Of a stretch of DNA of 32,277 nucleotides, positions 1 to 7,538 are shown in pieces. Made by a program: the position numbers and the translations under genes. Positions within the stretch are counted from its first letter, which is position 1. Each line of letters starts with the position of its first letter. The stretch comes from Patescibacteria group bacterium (GTDB lineage Bacteria > Patescibacteriota > Patescibacteriia > UBA2591 > JAQUPP01): the NCBI GenBank assembly GCA_028717225.1, contig JAQUOF010000007.1, forward strand, positions 1-32,277, written 5' to 3'. The notes under the pieces were generated by a model, which was not told where the DNA came from, made no database searches, and saw nothing but the letters and a program-made list of their open reading frames with translations.

Positions 1-78
1 ACGACTTATTTGATAAATAAAATGAGCATACTCATCCATTTTTTCTTTGAGTTTTTCGTAAAATTCTTTACTATTCAT
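1..78 (-). CDS. Four-helix-bundle (S23-type) protein, N-terminal fragment
   Basis: An open frame starts at the ATG at 78 and runs off the window edge. It begins MNSKEFYEKLKEKMDEYAHF and continues into IYQISR. From memory this matches the start of the small 'four helix bundle protein' family (23S rRNA intervening-sequence type), common in Parcubacteria, whose members read roughly 'K-MDEYVHxxYxIT'. Function is unknown. It lies downstream of the pseudopilin gene on the same strand and is preceded by octamer repeats. Only 26 codons are visible, so the call rests on the N-terminus alone. Confidence 0.6.
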   Translation of the reverse strand, partial: MNSKEFYEKLKEKMDEYAHFIYQISR

Positions 79-114
79 AATGCTATAATGTTAAAATGTT
101 ATCATGTTGCCATG
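79..114. repeat. Octamer repeat tract AATGYTAN
   Basis: Four and a half 8-bp units read on the plus strand: AATGCTAT, AATGTTAA, AATGTTAT, CATGTTGC, CATG. The same octamer family occurs in the opposite orientation at 1231-1262. It fills the gap between the pseudopilin stop and the four-helix-bundle start, where an RBS would be expected. Confidence 0.7.
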
Positions 115-118
115 ATTT

Positions 119-658
119 TTACCTCCAATCCGTTAAATGAGTTTCAAGTTCAATACTATGAGGCCTTCCTCTTTCCATCCAATAAACCGTGGAGGTAATT
201 ATTTTTTCACAATCTCCGGCGTTAAGACAATTTCCACCCAAAATATCGCCATTAGAAATATTAATTAATCTGCGATAAATCGTTAATGTATTGCCACTGC
301 CAGAATCACGGGTATAAACATCATTACCGGTTGTGTAAAGATTGCAATTATCGCATTGGCTGATAGTGGCATCGCTGGCGGAAAGAGTTAAATCGGTATC
401 ATCTAAATAATCAACAACCCAATTGCCTGTTTCCACGCCATAAGGCCAAGATTTAGACGGATCTAATCTTTGACTGTTTCTGATGGCATTAACAATTTCA
501 ATGCCCTCTCGAGCCAAATTTGTCGCCACCACTCTTTCTGAGGTTTGTCCGCCCAACATTAAATTACTTAATCCCACAGATAAAATAGCCACTATGGCAA
601 CCGTAATCATACCAATGGCGACAATGGTTTCAATTAAACTCTGTCCACTGCGTTTCAT
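119..658 (-). CDS. Type IV pilus / type II secretion pseudopilin (PilV/GspI-like)
   Basis: A 179-residue protein with a class III prepilin signal at its N-terminus: a short basic leader (MKRSGQS) followed by LIETIVAIGMITVAIVAIL, the hydrophobic helix that PilD cleaves, methylates and packs into the pilus core. The conserved Glu at position +5 is present. The rest is a polar globular domain with the Cys-rich stretch CDNCNLY, and it ends at TDWR. It lies downstream of a second pseudopilin and the prepilin peptidase, which supports a role as a minor pilin or pseudopilin initiating pilus assembly. The exact subtype cannot be fixed from sequence alone. Confidence 0.8.
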   Translation of the reverse strand: MKRSGQSLIETIVAIGMITVAIVAILSVGLSNLMLGGQTSERVVATNLAREGIEIVNAIRNSQRLDPSKSWPYGVETGNWVVDYLDDTDLTLSASDATISQCDNCNLYTTGNDVYTRDSGSGNTLTIYRRLINISNGDILGGNCLNAGDCEKIITSTVYWMERGRPHSIELETHLTDWR

Positions 659-704
659 AATTTTAATTTTTTATTTCTAAAATTAATTTTTTAATTCTAA
701 TATA

Positions 705-1325
705 TTATAACGATTTGCGAACATCAACTTCACCATAAGCCTTAACCTTCACATAAGCATTCAAATTTTCTTCTGTTTGCGTAAGAGTTATTAATTGATT
801 GGTTGTCAGCAGTTGCCCTTCTGAGGGATGATCCGGGTCAAATATATAAATTATGCCCTGTGGCGGAGTAAAAATTATAGTCGTTCCGGTCGGACTCGCT
901 TCCACATACTGAGTAAAATCAAAAGATTGAATTACCGTATCTTGCCCCTCCGTATATAAATGATTAGAAGATTGATAAGTATCGGCAAAAAGTTTATAAG
1001 AATCGGCAGTAACATAAACGCCAAAACCATCCGGCCTGACTCCGCCAATTTGCTGGCCGCTTAATGACATCATTTGAGCTTGTTTGATAATTCCGGCTAA
1101 TTTCTCCGCGTCAGAATTAATATTCACAGAACGCCCGCCGCTTCTCATATTACTAAAAACCATTCCGGCGATTAAAGCCGTAATACTGATAACAACAACA
1201 AGTTCAATAAGGGTAAAACCTGTCTTTATTTTAGCATTGTAACATTTTAGCATTGTAACATTAATAAATTTTGCTTTGCAAAATTTATTTTTTATTACTT
1301 TATTATTATAGTGTCTTGTTATCAT
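705..1325 (-). CDS. Pseudopilin, GspH/FimT-like
   Basis: The protein carries the prepilin motif TGFTLIELVVVISITALIAG, with cleavage expected between Gly and Phe and Glu at +5. A GspH-like domain follows. The frame opens at 1325, one base after the pilD stop, which gives an unusually long leader of about 36 residues. An internal ATG at 1253 (MLKCYNAKIKTG) gives a normal-sized leader. Neither has a clear Shine-Dalgarno. The extra 24 residues are encoded by a hairpin and the octamer repeats, so they may be an acquired addition and 1253 may be the working start. It forms a pilus cluster with the neighbouring pseudopilin and PilD. Confidence 0.78.
   Translation of the reverse strand: MITRHYNNKVIKNKFCKAKFINVTMLKCYNAKIKTGFTLIELVVVISITALIAGMVFSNMRSGGRSVNINSDAEKLAGIIKQAQMMSLSGQQIGGVRPDGFGVYVTADSYKLFADTYQSSNHLYTEGQDTVIQSFDFTQYVEASPTGTTIIFTPPQGIIYIFDPDHPSEGQLLTTNQLITLTQTEENLNAYVKVKAYGEVDVRKSL
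1231..1289. repeat. Tandem 16-bp repeat plus 12-bp-stem hairpin
   Basis: TTAGCATTGTAACATT occurs twice head to tail at 1231-1246 and 1247-1262. It is followed by a perfect inverted repeat, AATAAATTTTGC-TTT-GCAAAATTTATT (1263-1289). On the minus strand the tandem part reads as alternating octamers AATGTTAC / AATGCTAA, the family also present at 79-114. The block overlaps the prepilin leader of the GspH-like gene. Confidence 0.8.
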
Positions 1326-1326
1326 G

Positions 1327-2106
1327 TTAAATTGATTGTAAGTACCAATTAATTATTTGCCGGCCGTAAAAAAGAGCAGTAAATGTGCCAATGGCCAAAA
1401 ACGGTCCCAATGGAATCATACTTTTCATTCCTTTCTTTTTTCCGATTAATAAAATCAAACTGACCAAGGTGCCGACAATATATGAAATAAAAATCGCCAC
1501 TGCCAGTTGCGACCAATTTCCCAGAGCCATGCCCATAAAAATACCGATTCTGTAATCGCCTAATCCCACTCCCTTGCCCTTGGTTATCCAATATTGAAGA
1601 AGGAAAAAAAGAACAGCGATGAAAACAGCTAATAATATTTTAATCGCCGAATAACCCAGTAATAAATCCAAAACAAAAATTATCCCGGCTGAAGGCAAAA
1701 GAACAATATCTTCAATCTCAAGATATTTAAAATCATAGACAAAAGTAAAAATTAAAACAGCTGAAATAATCCAATAACGAAAAAGCGAAAGATAAAATAT
1801 GGAATCTAAAATATGAAGACTGGAATCTAAAATTAAAAAAGAAAACACAAAGAGAAGTCCGGTCGCCAACTCAACCATCGGATATTGCCAAGAAATTTTT
1901 TGATGGCAATAACGGCAGCGTCCTTTAAGAAAAATAAAACTCAAGAGAGGAATATTGTCATACCATGCGATTTGATGACCGCAGTCCGGACAAACAGAAC
2001 GTCCGAGGATTGATTTTTTAATATGCAAACGCCAAATTAAGCAATTTAAAAAACTGCCGATTGCCAAGCCAAAAATAAAGCTGAATAACCAATATAAAAA
2101 ATTCAT
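1327..2106 (-). CDS. pilD: Prepilin peptidase / N-methyltransferase (A24)
   Basis: An integral membrane aspartic protease that cleaves the leader of type IV prepilins and methylates the new N-terminus. The 259 residues match the bifunctional family. The N-terminal domain has the zinc-binding pair CPDC (C39, C42) and CRYC (C64, C67). Several membrane segments follow, with the catalytic aspartates in FVYDFKYLEIED (D125) and GLGDYRIG (D184, the GxGD-type motif). It sits directly upstream of two pseudopilin genes, its substrates, and just downstream of a GT2 glycosyltransferase. Confidence 0.95.
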   Translation of the reverse strand: MNFLYWLFSFIFGLAIGSFLNCLIWRLHIKKSILGRSVCPDCGHQIAWYDNIPLLSFIFLKGRCRYCHQKISWQYPMVELATGLLFVFSFLILDSSLHILDSIFYLSLFRYWIISAVLIFTFVYDFKYLEIEDIVLLPSAGIIFVLDLLLGYSAIKILLAVFIAVLFFLLQYWITKGKGVGLGDYRIGIFMGMALGNWSQLAVAIFISYIVGTLVSLILLIGKKKGMKSMIPLGPFLAIGTFTALFYGRQIINWYLQSI

Positions 2107-2144
2107 AATAACTTAATCTTAACAAATTTTTTCTAAAAAATCAA

Positions 2145-2870
2145 TCATAAACAAAACCTATATTTAATTATTGTCCAAATAGCCTTCAGTCCGTCAATCC
2201 ATTTGATTTTTTTTCCTTCGGCGTAAGTTCGGCTTTGATAAAAAATCGGCATTTCTAAAATTTTATAACCCTTGCGCAAAAATTTAGCCGTCATCTCAAG
2301 CTCCATTTCAAAACCATTGGATTTTAATTTTAAATTTTTAATAATCGATTTTTTAAAAACTTTATAGCAAGTCCAAGGATCGGTAATTTTTCGACCGTAA
2401 AAAATAAAAAATAAAAAGGCAATCAAACGATTGCCTAAATAAAATATTTTATATTTTGCTTTTTGTTTAATTAGAAACCTTGACCCAAAAACTATGTCCG
2501 CTTGTCCTTCTAAAATTGGCCGGATAAGTTTCGGCAAATCTTGCGGATTATATTCCAAATCAGCATCCTGAATGATAATAATTTCACCATTCGCCTCTTG
2601 AAATCCACGCCTCAACGCCGCGCCCTTGCCAGAATTTTTATTTTGAAAAAAAATTCTAATTTTGGAATTTTGAATTTGGAATTTGGAATTTGTTTCGGAT
2701 TTCGGATTTAGGATTTCGGATTTTAATAAAGCAGTAGTGCCATCTGTAGAACCATCGTCAACCACGATAATTTCATAATCGCAATCAAAATTCACCATTT
2801 CAAGATGTTTCAAAATTTTCAAAATCGTTTTCTTCTCGTTGTAAACGGGAACAATAATAGATAAGGTCAT
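2145..2870 (-). CDS. GT2 family glycosyltransferase (dolichyl/polyprenyl-phosphate sugar synthase-like)
   Basis: A GT-A-fold transferase. The N-terminus SIIVPVYNEKKTILKIL and VVDDGSTDGT bind the nucleotide sugar, NSGKGAALRRGF follows, and QDADLEYNPQDL holds the DxD metal site. The family adds a sugar to a polyprenyl phosphate or to surface glycans. No C-terminal membrane helices are evident in the 241 residues. About 20 residues between DGSTDGTTALLK and IRIFFQNKNSGKG (EILNPKSETNSKFQIQNSK) are encoded by a heptamer-type repeat inserted in frame. The neighbouring pilus genes allow a role in glycosylating pilins, but that is only contextual. Confidence 0.88.
   Translation of the reverse strand: MTLSIIVPVYNEKKTILKILKHLEMVNFDCDYEIIVVDDGSTDGTTALLKSEILNPKSETNSKFQIQNSKIRIFFQNKNSGKGAALRRGFQEANGEIIIIQDADLEYNPQDLPKLIRPILEGQADIVFGSRFLIKQKAKYKIFYLGNRLIAFLFFIFYGRKITDPWTCYKVFKKSIIKNLKLKSNGFEMELEMTAKFLRKGYKILEMPIFYQSRTYAEGKKIKWIDGLKAIWTIIKYRFCL
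2655..2724. repeat. Heptamer repeat inserted in the GT2 gene
   Basis: On the plus strand the tract runs as units of AATTTGG/GAATTTG followed by units of ATTTCGG (TTTCGGATTTCGGATTTAGG). It lies within the glycosyltransferase frame and is translated as the SKFQIQNSK region without breaking it. The AATTTGG part recurs in the FemAB-like gene at 21750-21779. Confidence 0.8.
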
Positions 2871-2920
2871 AATGACATTTTATAACAATATTACGATTAA
2901 TCAATGGTTAAAAATCAAAA

Positions 2921-3814
2921 CTATCTTTCGGTTTTAAAAAATAATTTCCCGCCTTTATCAATAAGAATAATGTCGCCATTTTGATCTGTTCTCAATATTC
3001 CTGCATTGATTTTTTCCAAATTCGTTAAAGCCCGCAAACTGGGATGGCCGAATTTATTATTTTGACCAACTGAAATAATGCCGTAAATCGGGCTTATTTT
3101 TTCCAAAAAATCCGCATCCGAAGAATATTTTGAACCGTGATGCCCGACTTTTAAAATTTGAGATTGCAAATCATAATTATTGTCCAATAATATTTTCTCT
3201 ATTTCGCTGGTAGCATCGCCGGTAAAAAGAATTTTATTTTTATTATCAACTAATTTAAAAACCAAAGAATTGGGATTATTATCATCTTTTAAGAACTGGC
3301 CGGCCAATTCTTGAATCGGCCACAAAAAATCCAAATAAATTTGATCATTCAGCCAAATTTTACGCTGTTCTGAAATGACAACGGGCGTGATATTTTTTTC
3401 TTGAATTAATTTTTTCCATTCAAAATAAAGCGAATCCGTCTCTTCAGTATTATTGGTGACGATTTGATCCACCGGCCAACGCTTTAAAACTTCAACCAAA
3501 CCGATAAGATGATCCGGGTCGGGATGAGTTAAAATCATTAAATCAATTTTTCGGCGAGTAATGGGAATATATTTATCCAATTTATAAATAACATTTTTAT
3601 CCGGCCCGCCATCTATTAAAATATTTTTTCCTTCCGGTGTCTGAATCAAAGCCGAGTCGCCTTGTCCGACATCAAAAAAAACAACTCTTAAAGAATTATA
3701 ATTATTCTGTGTCAAAATCAACCAATAACCCAAAACAACCAGATTAATCAACAAAAGTCCGGCAATTGAAAAAATGATTATTTTAAGAATTTTTGGACTG
3801 AATTTTTTGGGCAT
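2921..3814 (-). CDS. ComEC C-terminal-like metallo-beta-lactamase-fold hydrolase
   Basis: A 297-residue protein with one N-terminal membrane helix (about residues 11-35) and then an MBL domain: VFFDVGQGDSALIQTP, LIDGG, and the metal motif LTHPDPDH (H97, D99, D101, H102), with a later GHHGSKYS. This is the domain usually found at the C-terminus of ComEC, where it probably degrades the non-transported DNA strand. Here it is a separate gene overlapping the comEC stop by 32 bp, which suggests translational coupling. The predicted topology puts the MBL domain outside the membrane. Confidence 0.85.
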   Translation of the reverse strand: MPKKFSPKILKIIIFSIAGLLLINLVVLGYWLILTQNNYNSLRVVFFDVGQGDSALIQTPEGKNILIDGGPDKNVIYKLDKYIPITRRKIDLMILTHPDPDHLIGLVEVLKRWPVDQIVTNNTEETDSLYFEWKKLIQEKNITPVVISEQRKIWLNDQIYLDFLWPIQELAGQFLKDDNNPNSLVFKLVDNKNKILFTGDATSEIEKILLDNNYDLQSQILKVGHHGSKYSSDADFLEKISPIYGIISVGQNNKFGHPSLRALTNLEKINAGILRTDQNGDIILIDKGGKLFFKTER

Positions 3815-5252
3815 AAATTAACCACCAAATAATAAAAAAATATAAAATTAAAGCGGCAATTAAAGGAAAATTGATAATAATGGGAGAAAAATAAAAAATC
3901 TTAGCGATAATTTTTACTATTAAAATTAAAAAGGTCAGACCGAGCCAAATCGGCCAAAATAAAATTTGCGCCAAAAAAACAGAAATTGTTCCGAATAAAA
4001 CAAAAAATATTCCTAAAAACATTAAAACCGGGATAATGGGTAAAATTAAAATATTAGCCAGGGGTGCGGCCAATGACAGGGTGCCGAAATAATACATAAT
4101 AAAAGGAAAGACAAAAACCTGAGCGCTGAAAGTGGCTGACAAACAATCTTTGATCGGTAAATACCTAAGATTTGGTATTTTCTTGAAATATTGATTAAAA
4201 AGCGGAGTAAAAAATATCAAGCCCAAAATTGAAGTAAAAGATAATTGAAAACCAATATCCAGAGCTAAAAGCTTCGGATTAATTAAAAGCATAATCGCGG
4301 CCGCCCAAATAACAATCCTTAGTCCGGACTGAGGACGGCCTATTTTTTGAGCAAAAAGAATACCCAAGCCCATAATCGCCGCTCTCACGGCCGCGGCCGG
4401 CGCGCCGACTAAAATAACAAAAAATATGATTAATATCGCCGCCAGCCAGAAAGCTGTTTGGCGGCGAATCAATAAAACACTGACAATAAAAATCATTATC
4501 AGTTGAGATAAAATCGCCACATGCAATCCGGAAACCGATAAAATATGGGTTGTGCCGGTTGTTGAAAACCAATTTCTGACTTCCGGCGGAATTTGGCGCT
4601 GAAGTCCCAATAATAAAGCCGAAAAAACAGATCCTTGCGGTTCGGAAAAACTTTGATCAATTAAATTTTTTACCTGATTTTTAAATGAAAATATTTTTTG
4701 ATAGAAAAAATTACCTTGATTATGATTTAAGTTTTTTATTTTTGGAAAATAACAAACCGAATAAATATCATTGATAATTGCCGCATTATTTTTAAACCCA
4801 TTATCAAACACTCCCTTGAGCGGACATTCTATTTCCACTGAATCGCCATACTGATAATTGGAATAAAGCGGCGCATTAACTAAAATCTTACCATTATATT
4901 GATGATTATTTATTTTTACTTTACCAATAATCATCTGAATTTTATCTGTTTTAACATCTGGGTCGCCGATAATTTGTCCTTCAAAAACAAGATTCGTGTT
5001 GTTGTAAAAAGCCACATTATTTTCATCAATTTTGGGAAAACTAAAATTATAACGAATTGCACCTAAAATAAAAAAGATGGCGAAAAAGACAAAAGGCCAA
5101 ATATTTCTAGTTGGCCTTTTAAAAACGCAAAAAAATAAAATCAATAAGAATACCGGCAAATAAACAAAGTACGGCACATAGAGAAACGAAGCCAATCCGA
5201 TGCCTCCGATAAAACATAGCAAGCAATAGAAAACTATTCTCGAAACATCCAT
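3783..5252 (-). CDS. comEC: ComEC/Rec2 competence channel, without MBL domain
   Basis: The polytopic membrane protein that carries single-stranded DNA across the inner membrane during natural transformation. Visible are N-terminal helices, a DUF4131-like soluble part (GQIIGDPDVKTDK...), and then the Competence domain with THILSVSGLHVAILSQL, GAPAAAVRAAIMG and many helices to the C-terminus. At 489 residues it is shorter than full ComEC because the MBL domain is encoded by the next gene. Together with the pilus genes it suggests a DNA-uptake pathway. Confidence 0.9.
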   Translation of the reverse strand: MDVSRIVFYCLLCFIGGIGLASFLYVPYFVYLPVFLLILFFCVFKRPTRNIWPFVFFAIFFILGAIRYNFSFPKIDENNVAFYNNTNLVFEGQIIGDPDVKTDKIQMIIGKVKINNHQYNGKILVNAPLYSNYQYGDSVEIECPLKGVFDNGFKNNAAIINDIYSVCYFPKIKNLNHNQGNFFYQKIFSFKNQVKNLIDQSFSEPQGSVFSALLLGLQRQIPPEVRNWFSTTGTTHILSVSGLHVAILSQLIMIFIVSVLLIRRQTAFWLAAILIIFFVILVGAPAAAVRAAIMGLGILFAQKIGRPQSGLRIVIWAAAIMLLINPKLLALDIGFQLSFTSILGLIFFTPLFNQYFKKIPNLRYLPIKDCLSATFSAQVFVFPFIMYYFGTLSLAAPLANILILPIIPVLMFLGIFFVLFGTISVFLAQILFWPIWLGLTFLILIVKIIAKIFYFSPIIINFPLIAALILYFFIIWWLIYAQKIQSKNS

Positions 5253-5758
5253 ATAACTCTCTTGGCTAAGAAAAATAAAATACCCAAAGCAATACCGCCG
5301 CTATCCAACCAAAGATCCAAAAACGATGGATCACAACAAATTCCTTCAGCCACATATTCATGAAAAATATTAAATACAAAACCGATTAACAGCGCATACC
5401 AAATATTAAGTCGAAAAAAATATAAAATAATCAAAGTTATTGCAAAAAATCCGACAAAATGAAAAATATTTTCCGCGGCCGTATTTCCGTCGCAAGTAAT
5501 AAATTCTTTTAAATTAGTGAATGTTTGAGCAATGGGCGGAGATATCCAAAAAATAAAAAAGTTTTCAAAATTATATTTAATTCTTTCTGCGCCGAATTGA
5601 GTCATTGATTTAATCGCCCCCCCATCGGAAAAATAACTATAGCTATAACCTTTATGCTGACGACAAACTGAATCATAATTTCCGACTACAAAAAAATCCA
5701 CCAAAAATAGAAGAATCAATAAAACGAAGAATAATATTTTAAATCTCATTTTAGACAT
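5234..5758 (-). CDS. Small polytopic membrane protein (possibly VanZ-like)
   Basis: A 174-residue protein with an N-terminal hydrophobic segment, a polar stretch with several aromatic residues, and three further hydrophobic segments. The end reads FNIFHEYVAEG, then FLDLWLDSGGIALGILFFLAKR. The pattern of an acidic or histidine pair followed by D-x-x-x-x-x-G-G-x-x-x-G recalls VanZ-like proteins, but I cannot confirm it. It overlaps the comEC start by 19 bp, so it is probably in the same operon. Function unknown. Confidence 0.6.
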   Translation of the reverse strand: MSKMRFKILFFVLLILLFLVDFFVVGNYDSVCRQHKGYSYSYFSDGGAIKSMTQFGAERIKYNFENFFIFWISPPIAQTFTNLKEFITCDGNTAAENIFHFVGFFAITLIILYFFRLNIWYALLIGFVFNIFHEYVAEGICCDPSFLDLWLDSGGIALGILFFLAKRVIWMFRE

Positions 5759-5811
5759 AATGATTAAATTTATTCAGCTCCTCACTTAAGCGCCGCTAAA
5801 ATTAAAAATTT

Positions 5812-6910
5812 TTAAACCGCTGTATCACGTTTTTTAAGATAACTTTCAATTATTTCATCCAGCTCTCCGTCTAAAATTTTTTGGGCATCTGATGTCTCAT
5901 AACCGGTTCTCAAATCTTTAACCATTTTATACGGGTGAATGACGTAAGAACGAATTTGATTTCCCCAAGATGCGGATTTGAATTCGCCGCGCAACCGTTC
6001 TTTTTCTTCTTCTTGCTCGGCCTGATAATATCTGAAAAGTTTTGATTTTAAAATTTTAAGCGCTTTTTCCTTATTTTGAGATTGGCTTCTTTCTGATTGG
6101 CAACTGACGGAAATTTTTGTCGGCAAATGAGTGATTCTGATGGCTGATTCTGTTTTCTGGACATTTTGTCCGCCGTGCCCTGAAGCCAAAAAAGTATCCA
6201 TTCTTAAATCATCAGGATTAATTTCAATTTCCACTTCTTCTATCTCCGGTAAAATTTCAATCAAAGCGAAAGAAGTGTGGCGCATTTTTTCCGCGTCAAA
6301 AGGAGAAATGCGCACCAATCGATGAACGCCCGCTTCACTTTTTAAAAAACCGTAAGCATAATTTCCCTGAATTTCCAAAGTAACGCTTTTTATTCCCGCT
6401 TCAGTGCCGCGCGATTGATCAATAATCGCCGCTCGCCAATTTTTTTTCTCAACAAACCTTAAATACATTCTTAAAAGTATTTCCGTCCAATCTTGAGCAT
6501 CCACTCCGCCCGCTCCGGCAAAAATTGATAAAATCACATTTTCTTTGTCGTATTTACCGCTGAAAAAAGTTGTTTTTTCCAAATTTTCCAATTCTTTTCT
6601 GATTAAATTCAATTGTTCTTTAATATCTTCTCTTAAATTTACTGATTGATCTTTTTCGTCTTCTTGGGCTATTTCCAAAAAATCTCTGACCGACTTTTCT
6701 ATTTTCTCCCATTTTTCCACTTCTTCTTTTAATTGGCTGAATTCACGCGATTTTTTTTCTCCCAGTTCCCTGTTCTGCCAAAAATCAGGTTCAGCCATTT
6801 CAAATTCAATTTCCTTTATTTTTTGCTTTTTTTTATCAATATCAAAGACAGTCTCGGACTTTTCCGAGCCTCTGTTTAAAATCTTTTAATTCAGTGATTA
6901 ATTCCTGCAT
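5812..6910 (-). CDS. prfB: Peptide chain release factor 2, with programmed +1 frameshift
   Basis: RF2 recognises UAA and UGA stops and triggers peptide release. The main frame (5812-6843) shows the codon-recognition motif SPF in VRISPFDAEK and the catalytic GGQ in SGHGGQNVQKTES. A first frame starts at the ATG at 6910 and reads MQELITELKDFKQRLGKVRD, then CL and UGA at 6844-6842. Slipping forward one base at CTT-TGA-T (skipping 6844) continues as LDIDKKKQKIKE and joins the main frame. The product is 365 residues, the length of E. coli RF2. The ATG at 6798 is internal. A possible promoter (TTGCTT-17-TATGAT) lies just before the ATG, which would give an almost leaderless message. Confidence 0.95.
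6842..6868 (-). promoter_or_regulatory. RF2 autoregulatory +1 frameshift site with upstream hairpin
   Basis: The minus strand reads CTCGGA-AAAG-TCCGAG, a 6-bp hairpin, then ACTGT, then the slippery CTT-TGA. In the classic prfB site a Shine-Dalgarno-like AGGGGG lies just upstream of CTT and stimulates slippage. Here no such run exists (only GAG within the hairpin arm), so the hairpin may play that part. When RF2 is scarce, pausing at UGA lets the ribosome shift and make more RF2. Confidence 0.8.
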
Positions 6911-6962
6911 GACTTTATCATAAAGCATTATTATTAAAAAAGCAACACTTAAAAAAAATAAC

Positions 6963-6991
6963 TTGACAAAACTCAAAAAATATGCTATTAT
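6963..6991 (+). promoter_or_regulatory. Promoter of the 7058 gene
   Basis: TTGACA at 6963-6968, a 17-bp spacer, and TATTAT at 6986-6991 preceded by TGC (extended -10). The core TTGACAAAA-NNN-AAAAAATATGCTATTAT is shared almost exactly with promoters at 20109-20137 (minus) and 26261-26289 (plus). Confidence 0.85.
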
Positions 6992-7057
6992 AATAACAGT
7001 TAAATAATATTATGTTTCATAATTTAACCTAATATTATCTTAAAAATAGGGGGAAAA

Positions 7058-7363
7058 ATGAATAAATTCGTTAAAGAACAATCATTCTTTATGTTAATAA
7101 TGATTGTTGCTTTCTGGATTGCAGCCGGAGTGGGTAAAATGACTTCTTCAGCCGGTAATTTCGGTATTGCCGCTTTATGCACTCTTGTTTGTATAGTTGC
7201 TTTTATTCTCAATCTTGCGACAAATCCTTTCTCTGCTGCTATTGACTATGACCAAATTACTTCCGAGGCTAAGGTCCAAAAGAGTTTTGTCTCCATGGTC
7301 GTCTCTTCTCGGTTTATATTGACTATCGTAGGATTTACAGTTGCATTAAAAATTGTCTTTTAA
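7058..7363 (+). CDS. Small three-helix membrane protein, unknown function
   Basis: A 101-residue hydrophobic protein. Hydrophobic segments lie at about residues 9-28, 33-53 and 78-99, with a polar link NPFSAAIDYDQITSEAKVQK between the last two. It has its own strong promoter, an AGGGGG Shine-Dalgarno 5 nt before the ATG, and a terminator right after the stop, so it is a monocistronic unit on the strand opposite its neighbours. I do not recognise the family. Confidence 0.75.
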   Translation: MNKFVKEQSFFMLIMIVAFWIAAGVGKMTSSAGNFGIAALCTLVCIVAFILNLATNPFSAAIDYDQITSEAKVQKSFVSMVVSSRFILTIVGFTVALKIVF

Positions 7364-7365
7364 AC

Positions 7366-7397
7366 AAAAGGAGCTCTGATACATCGAGCTCCTTTTA
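7366..7397 (+). terminator. Rho-independent terminator of the 7058 gene
   Basis: AAAAGGAGCTC, a 9-nt loop, and GAGCTCCTTTT: an 11-bp perfect stem ending in a T-run three bases after the stop codon. Confidence 0.9.
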
Positions 7398-7426
7398 TAA
7401 TTAAATTAAATTATTAATTATCCTTT

Positions 7427-7538
7427 ACCCCGTTAGAAATTCATCGTAGATTTTATTTTTCACTAAAATTATAAGGCGAAGCCGCTTCGCTGTCGGTTTA
7501 ATTTAATAAATAATTCTGTTTTAAATTTCTAACGGGGT
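7427..7538. repeat. ~112-bp inverted-repeat (MITE-like) element, copy 1
   Basis: The outer arms ACCCCGTTAGAAATT (7427-7441) and AATTTCTAACGGGGT (7524-7538) are perfect inverted repeats. The interior carries the palindrome GCGAAGCCGCTTCGC (7476-7490), which recurs inverted at 22843-22857 in a similar element. The right arm supplies the last codons (SPR) and stop of htrA. Confidence 0.8.

Noticed and set aside
10-198. Plus-strand 62-codon ORF
   Set aside because: It overlaps the octamer repeat, the opposing four-helix-bundle start and the pseudopilin end. It looks like a shadow.
6842-6844. TGA in prfB read as a sense codon (UGA recoding)
   Set aside because: The CTT-TGA context and the exact restoration of RF2 length after a +1 shift fit the known programmed frameshift. 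Genes elsewhere in the window end at normal stops.
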